From Blastopirellula marina (GTDB lineage Bacteria > Planctomycetota > Planctomycetia > Pirellulales > Pirellulaceae), in NCBI RefSeq assembly GCF_002967715.1, contig NZ_PUIA01000010.1:1-57149 (forward strand): DNA of 57,149 nucleotides, in the 5' to 3' direction. Position 1 is the first letter of the stretch. Each line of letters starts with the position of its first letter. Under the pieces are notes generated by a model. That model was not told where the DNA came from. It saw nothing but the letters and a program-made list of their open reading frames with translations, and did no database searches. Both the position numbers and the translations under genes were made by a program. Positions 1-7,175 of this stretch are shown piece after piece.

Positions 1-94
1 TTTTGGTTCAAGTGGTTTTCACGAACCCAATACGAACCTCAAGTGGGACGACCACCCATCACTCAAGCAAGTCACTACCTTATTTATATTGAAG

Positions 95-127
95 AACCTC
101 TTCGAGTTAACGCTCGAAGAGGTTTTT
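95..127 (+). terminator. Rho-independent terminator of a gene left of the window
   Basis: A 12-bp perfect stem (95-106 with 113-124), 6-base loop and a run of T at 123-127. The T tail is on the plus strand, so it should end a plus-strand transcript that enters from outside the window. No gene could be recognised in bases 1-94. Confidence 0.75.
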
Positions 128-210
128 CATGCGCGCTGGAGATTCAGTTTAAGTAGCATAATACCTGCCAAATACCAGTCAGCCGCTGCTATCACCTATC
201 AACACTTGCC

Positions 211-2049
211 CTAGAATTTTGGTTCTTCAATCGGGACCAATCCCTTGGGGATCGCTTCGGCGTCGAGCTTGGATGGGCGTTCTTTTCGATTCTCGTACGC
301 TTCGCGAGGGCCAAGTACGATGATCGCGCCTTGGAATTGATCCTTCTTGCCGTTGTCATCTTCCACGGCGACTTCCAGAGGAAACCAGGCTGCCATTTTG
401 TCAACCGGAAGTTCCTTACCCGTTATCTGACGATAGATGGCGACATGCTCTTCCCGACTTACGCGGGCAGAGCCGTTGTTGATCAGGGCATAATCCAGAG
501 CATCGCCTCGTCGTTGATCCAAGAGTTCGTTCCACAGCTTCTCGACGTCCGCGGTGATTTCCCCTGTCGCGGAATCAATCTGCAGGCTGCGATGCTGCCT
601 CAGCAGGGTGTAATAGGGATTCTTCCAGTTACCTTCTGATGTAAGCTTGATCGTCTGCTTTCCCTGCAGCGGTACCTCGAAGAGTTGCTTTAATCCAAAG
701 TGAGGAGGTGTCGGAAGGCTCTCCAGCACGTCAGTGGGAATCTCGGCAAAGATCAATTCTTCCATGAACCAGGCAACGAGCGTCTCTCCGATCAGGAGAC
801 CTCCCAATTGACCAGATGCCGGAACAGGCCGGATGCGTGCCCCCGTATCTACGTAGTTCCACCAGAACAAATCGCTGGAAAAAGCAGCCTTTCCCGTGTC
901 GACGTCTTTTAGTTTCCAGGATTCGATGAGGTAGTCTCCGTCGAATCGGTATGCGAATTCACATACCGCCGGAAAATCGCAGGCGACCGTACTATCCGCT
1001 TTTAGTGCAGGAGGCCCAGCAATGGGAGAACTGCTTTCTCCAAATTCGCCACTGGAATAAAGGAAGGGAATTGGGCTACCATAGTCTTGGTCACCAAACC
1101 CATCAGCCGCAACAGAAAGATAAGCTCCCCCCAACTTCTTGAATTGCCTGCTCATCAAAGGTAATCGCAATGCCCGGCTCAGTGAGATTCCAATCGTCTC
1201 GCCGGTTGTCCAATCGACGACGCTTTGCCCCAGGCCTCGATATTTCTCGTTGCGCCATAGGCATTGGCCATCATGCAGATAGTAACGGTCGTCCTTCTCG
1301 ACCGGCATCATCGTTTTCGTATCGTAGACGATGATCTGTTTCGCGTTAGAAGCAAGCCGCTGAGGCCCAATCATTAGTAAGCCTTGCGAGCCAGCATGTA
1401 AGAAGAATTCGTCCGTCTTTTTCAACTTCAGGTTGTATCGATGAATGCGGAGTTTTTCTGCTTGGCTGAGATAGAGGTTGTCCTGATCGATCGCTACGGA
1501 AATTGGGGAAGGAAATTCGCTTCGAACAACGACAGTCTTCGACTTCAGATCAACCAGGGCCAGTGGATAAGTGATCTTTTGGGTTGTTTTGGACTTATGC
1601 TCGCCCCACAAGACCAACCATTGATGATCTGGTGAGACGTCAACTCCTTTTACGTCAAAACCAATGGAGACCCGCGGCAATTCGACCAGAAAGCGTAACG
1701 TGGCCGAAGCCACTTCCTTTTCCGCATTGTCTTTCAGCACGAAGGCCAACTTCACATGCTGAAGGCCCACCTCTTTGAGGGTTGGCTTCCATTGAATGGC
1801 ATTCCCCTGAACGGTAACGCCGTCTGGACCAGACAATTTTTTCAGCTGAATCGAGTCTTGGTCGTAGTTACGAGGTGGATTGAATCCGAGGCGAAACACC
1901 TCATCGACTTTAATGATTGTCGGAGGTCGCTTCGCTGGTTCACTCGACTGAGCAAACACAGACTGATGGTTTACCCCCAAACAGAATACACAGAAGATCG
2001 CCGGAACGATCGCTTGAACGGCAGAACGGGGAGGAGCGACGGATTTCAA
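211..2049 (-). CDS. Exported protein of unknown function, beta-propeller-like
   Basis: Function not recognised. The protein has 612 residues with an N-terminal signal peptide (about residues 10-34, ending VFA-Q). Residues about 45-125 look like a cadherin/Ig-type beta domain, and from about 130 there are repeated short beta-strand units such as DVSPDHQWLVLW that recall WD40/YVTN propeller blades. The C-terminal 120 residues are charged and may be a separate domain. The only start in frame near the signal peptide is TTG, preceded by AAAGGG about 8 bases upstream, so a TTG start is likely. It probably acts outside the cytoplasmic membrane. It stands alone, with 285 bases between its start and the metallophosphoesterase gene upstream. 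Confidence 0.6.
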   Translation of the reverse strand: MKSVAPPRSAVQAIVPAIFCVFCLGVNHQSVFAQSSEPAKRPPTIIKVDEVFRLGFNPPRNYDQDSIQLKKLSGPDGVTVQGNAIQWKPTLKEVGLQHVKLAFVLKDNAEKEVASATLRFLVELPRVSIGFDVKGVDVSPDHQWLVLWGEHKSKTTQKITYPLALVDLKSKTVVVRSEFPSPISVAIDQDNLYLSQAEKLRIHRYNLKLKKTDEFFLHAGSQGLLMIGPQRLASNAKQIIVYDTKTMMPVEKDDRYYLHDGQCLWRNEKYRGLGQSVVDWTTGETIGISLSRALRLPLMSRQFKKLGGAYLSVAADGFGDQDYGSPIPFLYSSGEFGESSSPIAGPPALKADSTVACDFPAVCEFAYRFDGDYLIESWKLKDVDTGKAAFSSDLFWWNYVDTGARIRPVPASGQLGGLLIGETLVAWFMEELIFAEIPTDVLESLPTPPHFGLKQLFEVPLQGKQTIKLTSEGNWKNPYYTLLRQHRSLQIDSATGEITADVEKLWNELLDQRRGDALDYALINNGSARVSREEHVAIYRQITGKELPVDKMAAWFPLEVAVEDDNGKKDQFQGAIIVLGPREAYENRKERPSKLDAEAIPKGLVPIEEPKF

Positions 2050-2238
2050 TTTCTTGCCCTTTTCTCTGACAGCGAGAAGAAACCGGGCGCATTCTAAAAT
2101 CAGGCGACTACGAGTGCAAAGATGTTTGCAATTGGTTTTTCTGTTTTATTTATCTGTGCGATTTGCGGGCTTACAGTTCCTGCACTGGTACTTTCTGGGA
2201 AATAGCGTCCTCTCCCCCAATGTCGTCAAGAAACGAAA

Positions 2239-2267
2239 CAGCTCCGGTCAGGACATAACTGGAGCTG
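2239..2267 (-). terminator. Probable terminator after the metallophosphoesterase gene
   Basis: Inverted repeat CAGCTCC/GGAGCTG (7 bp, 15-base loop), followed on the minus strand by the T-rich stretch TTTCGTTTCTT. It lies about 70 bases beyond the stop at 2335. The stem is short and the T tract interrupted, so this is a moderate call. Confidence 0.45.
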
Positions 2268-2334
2268 CGACGACCACTAGCCAATTCGTGAATCAGTTTG
2301 TTCTAATTCACTTCTATGTCGAATGCCTGTTTAG

Positions 2335-3729
2335 CTACTCCGATTTCTTAAACTCCACCTCAGCCCGCACCTGGGGAATCGCGTAGCGTGTCGTCTTCGC
2401 CAGGAAGTCTTGATCGAGGACCAGTTCGATCCCGTGGAACGCTTCGTCATTCATCGTGCCGCGGTAGCGGACGTGGAAGGTAATCTTTTGCGATTCGCCT
2501 GGTTTCACGTGGCCGTGCGTGTGGTTGGGTGAAATGCTCCACCGCGAGTCGCGGCTGGCAGGGGTTAGTGTGAAGTCGATCGCGTGGCTTGTTGGATTCT
2601 CGATAACCGTGGTGATCGATCCCTCATGAAGGTCTTCTCCTGCCGGGGTGAGAGTCGTGGTGACTTTCGGCTTCTGTTCTGCCAGCTTGATTGCTTGTTG
2701 CTGCAGTTCGGCCGTGATCTCGCGAACATCCATCGCTTCACCGACAGGGAAAGCGGCCATGGCTACCTGCTTGGGACGAACAGTGACCAGGTGGTACTGA
2801 TGAAGGTAACCGGCCTCAGGCACCTTGCTCGATTGCCCGCCACCAACGGTTGCCAGGGTGACGTACTCGATGCCATCTTGTGGGTCGTACCGCATGTAAT
2901 GAATGTGGCCTGCGAAAACAGCCGTCACATTACCTGCTTGCTTGAGCAGTGGATGAACGCGTTCTTTCCAATCGTTTCCATAGTTGCCACCCAGCCAACG
3001 TGGATGATGCAGGAACAGAAACTGATGGTCATTCCCCTTACCGCGCTCCAGGGCCTCCTTCAGGAAGGCAAACTGTTCTGGACTGATCTTCTGGGCATCG
3101 GCCTTCTGAAAATTCTTCTCGCCTGTCTCGGGGTTACCTTCGTCGGAGTAGATGACAATGAAGTTGCAATTCTTGTGCTGGAACGAGTACCAGAGCGGCC
3201 CGAAGTGCATTTCGTAATGCTCATCGTGCTGCCCCTTGGGCATCTCAGGGTCATTCAACGGACGCCAATAAACATCATGATTGCCAGCCACCGGAAACCA
3301 GGGGCATAGCAGTTCTTTCATGATCGCTTTGAACTCGCGCATTTGCGCGAGCCACTTTTCGGTGCCGTTGTAACCGTTGATCAAGTCGCCCACGGTCATC
3401 ACCAGGTCTGGCTCAATTAGGTTCACGTCTCGCACGGCATCGGCTAGCACGTTGACACCTTCTTCAGGGCCCCCTGTGCGATCTCCAAAAACCGCGAAAA
3501 CGAAAGCGTCTTCCTCGTTGGGAAGCGGCAAAACCACGTTACTGGAACGCGTGGTGAAAAAACGCTTCTCGGTTGGCTGCTGCGTAGCGTGGTGATCGTT
3601 GTGATGGTGCATGTGTCGATCATGCACGAGATTAGGAGTCTCGCTCATTGGCTTCTCCTGAGCACTCACGCTGCCCAACAGAACTAAGCCCGTCCAAATC
3701 AAACTTTGCGCCACGATTATGGTTTTCAT
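2335..3729 (-). CDS. Exported calcineurin-like metallophosphoesterase
   Basis: A probable periplasmic phosphoesterase with a two-metal active site; substrate unknown. The family motifs are present in order: FGDRTGG near residue 83, VGDL near 115, GNHD near 150, a later LHHPRW and AGHIH. A C-terminal segment of about 120 residues looks like an Ig-like beta sandwich. The start chosen is the ATG at 3729, giving a clear signal peptide (MKTIIVAQSLIW...VSA-Q) and GAAAGG about 12 bases upstream. An upstream in-frame start at 3792 would put 21 residues before the signal peptide. A His-rich patch (MHHHNDHH) follows the signal peptide and could bind metal; that is inference. Confidence 0.85.
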   Translation of the reverse strand: MKTIIVAQSLIWTGLVLLGSVSAQEKPMSETPNLVHDRHMHHHNDHHATQQPTEKRFFTTRSSNVVLPLPNEEDAFVFAVFGDRTGGPEEGVNVLADAVRDVNLIEPDLVMTVGDLINGYNGTEKWLAQMREFKAIMKELLCPWFPVAGNHDVYWRPLNDPEMPKGQHDEHYEMHFGPLWYSFQHKNCNFIVIYSDEGNPETGEKNFQKADAQKISPEQFAFLKEALERGKGNDHQFLFLHHPRWLGGNYGNDWKERVHPLLKQAGNVTAVFAGHIHYMRYDPQDGIEYVTLATVGGGQSSKVPEAGYLHQYHLVTVRPKQVAMAAFPVGEAMDVREITAELQQQAIKLAEQKPKVTTTLTPAGEDLHEGSITTVIENPTSHAIDFTLTPASRDSRWSISPNHTHGHVKPGESQKITFHVRYRGTMNDEAFHGIELVLDQDFLAKTTRYAIPQVRAEVEFKKSE

Positions 3730-4080
3730 CGTGCTATTTGCCTTTCGCACTCTGGAGACTTTCAGGAAACAATGTAGAGCGAAGCTACCCAAGGTATATT
3801 AATGGGTCTAGGGGCCTAAGTACAGGAACTTCCCCTCTACATGATTTCTTCACACGGTTCTCGTGTTTCCGGGAAATCCGTATCTTTTTGCCCAGCCACA
3901 ATGCCCCCTGAAGATCGGGTATCGAGCCCTTACTCTAACTAATGGTTGTGACGCTTCGCTCACTCAACAGCGTCAATTATTCGCCCTCCATGTTACCGCG
4001 ATTCGATATCCCACTTTAAGCAGCATGCGTGAAAGTGCGATAAAATAACGCAAACCGAAGATTCAACTCAGGAGCTTGCC
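3730..4080. other. Divergent intergenic region, no gene recognised
   Basis: This separates the minus-strand metallophosphoesterase from the plus-strand cytosine deaminase, so it must hold both promoters. GATAAAAT at about 4039-4046 resembles a -10 element for the deaminase, whose ATG at 4081 has AGGAG 7 bases upstream. Short ORFs here look random. Confidence 0.4.
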
Positions 4081-4521
4081 ATGGATAAGTTCTTTCAGGT
4101 CGCTATCGAGGAAGCTAAGAGGGGCTTGCATGAAGGGGGTATTCCCATCGGTTCGACACTGGTGGTTGACGGCAAATTGCGAAGCCAGGGACACAACCAA
4201 CGTGTTCAGAAAGGAAGTGCCATTTTGCATGCTGAGATGCACTGCCTGGAAGAAGCAGGCCGATTGACGCCCAGGGAGTATCGCAACTCGGTCCTCTATA
4301 CAACGCTCTCTCCCTGTGACATGTGCAGTGGTACGGCTCTTCTGTACAAGATCCCCAAGATCGTGATTGGTGAGAACCAGACCTTCCAAGGCCCCGAGGC
4401 CTACCTGCGATCGCGCGGCGTTGAATTAGTGTTTCTAGATGACGCTGAATGCAAAGCGTTGATGGATGAATTCATTGCGGCCCACCCACAATTGTGGAAC
4501 GAGGATATCGGCGAAGTTTAA
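4081..4521 (+). CDS. Cytosine deaminase, yeast (Fcy1) type
   Basis: Predicted zinc-dependent deaminase converting cytosine to uracil in pyrimidine salvage. The 146-residue protein carries the zinc motif HAE (His50, Glu52) and PCDMC (Cys79, Cys82). Its C-terminal half follows the fungal enzyme closely: TTLSPCDMC, a VIGEN segment, Phe102 in the region of the yeast active-site Phe, and a final PQLWNEDIGE with Trp139 and Asp142. This resembles the 158-residue fungal cytosine deaminase more than bacterial CodA (an amidohydrolase), tRNA adenosine deaminase TadA or guanine deaminase. AGGAG lies 7 bases before the ATG. It is monocistronic. The substrate call is from family knowledge. Confidence 0.82.
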   Translation: MDKFFQVAIEEAKRGLHEGGIPIGSTLVVDGKLRSQGHNQRVQKGSAILHAEMHCLEEAGRLTPREYRNSVLYTTLSPCDMCSGTALLYKIPKIVIGENQTFQGPEAYLRSRGVELVFLDDAECKALMDEFIAAHPQLWNEDIGEV

Positions 4522-4872
4522 CGCCGCACAAGCAATACGCTCTCCGCTGAATTTCTTAGCAAGACCATAATTCGGTGGATTCTTGCAATCCATCACTACT
4601 GGGGGTATCTTACATATTTCGGGTTTTTCCCGATGATGTCACGTGCGCCTTTCTGCCCTTAACAGGTCGTTTTGGAGAAGGTCACCTCTCTAAGGGCCTC
4701 CCGTTTCCCCATCGCGTATAAACCGTATGGCGTTTGGCATAGGGTGTGCCTTAACAGTGATCTGTAATCCAATCATGCGTTTTCCCTCCCCCACCTTAAG
4801 GGAAACTCTCTCCGTGAATTCCCCCCGCGTACATCGCTTTTTTCTATATCTATCTACAGGATTACGTTTGGT
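4522..4872. other. Leader region of the DUF1559 gene, no gene recognised
   Basis: 351 bases with no credible ORF. It is rich in C tracts (TTTCCCTCCCCCACC and CCCCCC near 4825), unlike the neighbouring genes. It presumably contains the promoter and a 5' untranslated leader for the prepilin-like gene at 4873. No clear sigma-70 promoter or riboswitch fold was seen. Confidence 0.35.
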
Positions 4873-5859
4873 ATGAATCGAAAGATTAAGTCCAGAACAG
4901 GCTTCACCCTAGTCGAGCTCTTGGTCGTCATCGCTATTATCGGCGTGCTAATTGCCTTGCTTTTGCCTGCCGTTCAACAGGCTCGCGAAGCCGCCAGAAG
5001 ATCTCAATGTGTAAATCATCAGAAACAGCTTGGCTTAGCCATGCACAACTACGAGAGCACGTTCGGCGTGTTTCCGTATGGCTATCGTCCCGAAGGGACT
5101 AACGATGGAACCCATCGCCGTGATTGCTGGTACCAACGAATCTTGCCTTTCGTCGAACAGAAGGGGCTTTCGGATGTGTACGAAGCTGATCCGGGCTTGT
5201 ACGTCATGCACGTAGCCAGCGACACGAAAAAGGCAGAGGTCTTCACCCTGACATGTCCTTCTGACCCTAATTCTCCCGGTCACGGCGCATCTGGGGACTC
5301 GATCAGCTTTCAAGGGAATTACGCCCTATCAGGTGGTCCTGGCAGAACGTGGAGCCAAGATAGTTCGACGACGCCACCGACAATCAATGTAACCGATCGT
5401 AACATGACCAGTACCGATCCAGGTGGCATGTTTTACCTGCTGTCGAAAAAGACGTTCCGTGATTGCACCGATGGCTCGAGCAACACGCTTCTGGCAAGCG
5501 AAGGCATCGTGCGCCGCAGCAACGTAACAGCATGGGGAGAAATCGGTGGTTACTGGGGTGGTGCACCGCACGGCTCGTTCGCTTTCTCCGTCGCTGAGAC
5601 ACCCAACTCGTCGGTTCCAGATCGCGTCTATTCCTGCTCCGCGACTTCAGTACCTGGTGCCCCGAGCGATGCCCCTTGCGAAAACGGGAATGCCGATGGG
5701 CTTTCCGGACGTTGGAACTTTGCTCGCAGCTTTCACCCAGGCGGCGTGAACGCCGTAATGGTCGATGGATCAGTGCACTTCTTCACCGATACCATCAACC
5801 GCCAGGTGTGGCTGAAGCTCGGCATTCGTGATGACGGTCAGGTAGTCGGCGAATTCTAA
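4873..5859 (+). CDS. DUF1559 prepilin-like protein with H-X9-DG motif
   Basis: A large planctomycete family of pseudopilin-like surface proteins; the molecular role is not established. The N-terminus is a type IV prepilin/type II secretion signal: short basic leader, then GFTLVELLVVIAII with the cleavage Gly-Phe and conserved Glu at +5, and a hydrophobic helix ending in LLLPAVQQAREAARR. The C-terminal signature FHPGG...VMVDGSV is the H-X9-DG motif. Length (328) is normal for the family. The lipoprotein gene 110 bases downstream is the usual partner, suggesting co-expression. Processing would need a prepilin peptidase encoded elsewhere. Confidence 0.92.
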   Translation: MNRKIKSRTGFTLVELLVVIAIIGVLIALLLPAVQQAREAARRSQCVNHQKQLGLAMHNYESTFGVFPYGYRPEGTNDGTHRRDCWYQRILPFVEQKGLSDVYEADPGLYVMHVASDTKKAEVFTLTCPSDPNSPGHGASGDSISFQGNYALSGGPGRTWSQDSSTTPPTINVTDRNMTSTDPGGMFYLLSKKTFRDCTDGSSNTLLASEGIVRRSNVTAWGEIGGYWGGAPHGSFAFSVAETPNSSVPDRVYSCSATSVPGAPSDAPCENGNADGLSGRWNFARSFHPGGVNAVMVDGSVHFFTDTINRQVWLKLGIRDDGQVVGEF

Positions 5860-5894
5860 GCTGCGAATTCACAAGTTTCGTTTCAGAACAAAAC

Positions 5895-5921
5895 GCCCAT
5901 ACCGCTGGAAGCCGTATGGGC
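5895..5921 (+). terminator. Intercistronic hairpin, weak terminator or processing site
   Basis: GCCCATAC (5895-5902) pairs with GTATGGGC (5914-5921). No T run follows, so complete termination is unlikely. It lies between the DUF1559 gene and the lipoprotein gene and could set their expression ratio. Confidence 0.35.
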
Positions 5922-5969
5922 ACACCTTCCATAGAATTCCTACCCAATAATGCCCATGAGGATGTAAGC

Positions 5970-6374
5970 ATGAGAACCTCTCTCGCGCTCGTTGTTTGTC
6001 TGATGCTCGGACCGGTTGGATGTAGCTCAAGCACTTCTGGTCCCGATATGCATGTCGTCCAAGGCACCGTGACTTTCGATGGGAAGCCGATCGAAACAGG
6101 ACGTATTCTGTTCCGTCAAACCGAAGGAGATGGACGAGCCTATTCGACCGAAATTGTCGAAGGTTCCTACAAGTTGGAAGTGAAAGAAGGTCCAACCGAG
6201 GTAGCGATTACCGCCTCCAGGCTGATCCCTGGCAAGTTCGATAATTCAAACGGAACACCGGAGCAGATGGGCGAAATGTATATTCCTGCCAAATACAACC
6301 AAAAAACCGAACTGAATGCCCTGGTGAAATCAGGCAGTGACAACCAATTCTCGTTTGATCTTTCCGCCAAATAG
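5970..6374 (+). CDS. Small lipoprotein with a carboxypeptidase-regulatory-like fold
   Basis: Residues 1-17 form a lipoprotein signal, with a likely lipobox LGPVGC and the lipidated Cys followed by SSSTSG. The rest is about 115 residues of beta-rich sequence (VQGTVTFDGKPIETGRILF...) typical of the small transthyretin/carboxypeptidase-regulatory-like lipoproteins that accompany DUF1559 proteins in planctomycetes. The start at 5970 has GAGGA 7 bases upstream; an ATG 54 bases earlier would spoil the signal peptide. The role is unknown, probably extracytoplasmic and linked to the preceding prepilin-like protein. Confidence 0.8.
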   Translation: MRTSLALVVCLMLGPVGCSSSTSGPDMHVVQGTVTFDGKPIETGRILFRQTEGDGRAYSTEIVEGSYKLEVKEGPTEVAITASRLIPGKFDNSNGTPEQMGEMYIPAKYNQKTELNALVKSGSDNQFSFDLSAK

Positions 6375-6406
6375 TCGGCGACTCAACATGGGTCGAATCA
6401 ATCAGC

Positions 6407-6433
6407 AGGGCTGCCTACTCTTGTGGCAGCCCT
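6407..6433 (+). terminator. Rho-independent terminator of the DUF1559-lipoprotein unit
   Basis: Stem AGGGCTGCC/GGCAGCCCT (9 bp, 9-base loop) followed by TTCTCT, about 30 bases after the lipoprotein stop. Confidence 0.7.
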
Positions 6434-6524
6434 TTCTCTGATGGGGCGTTCTTGGCATCATCAACGACACTCCCAAGCCAATGGGAGAACCGCGATCTGG
6501 TGCCGCAATCACTTTGGACGCACC

Positions 6525-6989
6525 TTAGGCCCTGATCGATTGCAGGTCGGCCATGATCATTTCTCGCGAGGACGGTTCTTCGATCCGATCAACCAGTTTC
6601 TGCGCCGCGGCAAGGTAGCGTATTGCAGCAGCCGAATCCCCTGAGATTACCGAAGCTCTGGCGAGAGCCTCATACGCGTAGGCTTCATAGAAAGGGGGCG
6701 TTCCCTTGGAGTACTTCAAGCAAAGCTCGCCACAACGCATCGCCATGCCTCCTTCACTTAATAGCGCGAACACGCGAGAAAGCTGCCAATAGCCGACCGA
6801 GCGTGATTGGCTGTTCATATCGCTACGCTGATTCCAGTGCCATAGGGAAGCGGCGGCGCGGCATAGCATGGCGATGTCTTCTTCCGGAGTCCGGTCCGTC
6901 TTATCGATCAGGTCCCATGCGGTGTTGAACGCCTCGGCCGAAAACTGACGATGTGCGAGGACTCGGTCGAACGGAGACTGATCAGACAT
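6525..6989 (-). CDS. Hypothetical helical protein, TPR-like
   Basis: No family recognised. The 154-residue protein is soluble and almost entirely helical, with no signal peptide. Segments such as YEAYAYEALARASVISGDSAAAIRYLAAAQKLVDRI have the A/G/Y spacing of a tetratricopeptide repeat, suggesting a protein-interaction role. It sits alone between a plus-strand terminator and opgH, on the minus strand. Coding support is moderate: a long clean frame and sensible composition. Confidence 0.55.
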   Translation of the reverse strand: MSDQSPFDRVLAHRQFSAEAFNTAWDLIDKTDRTPEEDIAMLCRAAASLWHWNQRSDMNSQSRSVGYWQLSRVFALLSEGGMAMRCGELCLKYSKGTPPFYEAYAYEALARASVISGDSAAAIRYLAAAQKLVDRIEEPSSREMIMADLQSIRA

Positions 6990-7117
6990 AGCAAACTTAC
7001 CACTAGCACTTCAAGAAACGGTTGCATGCCGACTGTTCTATGCTTGCCTGCGACTAGCTGCAAGCGAAATCCTATGGATCATGTCTTTCAAAAAAACATA
7101 CCGCCAAGAAACGATGC

Positions 7118-7139
7118 ATGCCCACGCAAGCGTGGGCAT
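7118..7139 (-). terminator. GC-rich hairpin after opgH
   Basis: ATGCCCACGC/GCGTGGGCAT is a near-perfect palindrome about 37 bases beyond the opgH stop. No T tract follows on the minus strand. It may be a weak terminator, an mRNA 3'-end stabiliser or a repeat-type palindrome. Confidence 0.4.
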
Positions 7140-7175
7140 AACACCTGAGATGGTTGAATCGTCAATAGACAATCA

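Noticed and set aside
1-94. Left edge considered as tRNA 3' end or attachment site
   Set aside because: No cloverleaf or T-arm pairing; GGTTCAA and GAACC fragments do not fold into tRNA.
7118-7139. Palindrome considered as CRISPR repeat or attachment site
   Set aside because: Only one copy is present, with no spacers, and no integrase is near.
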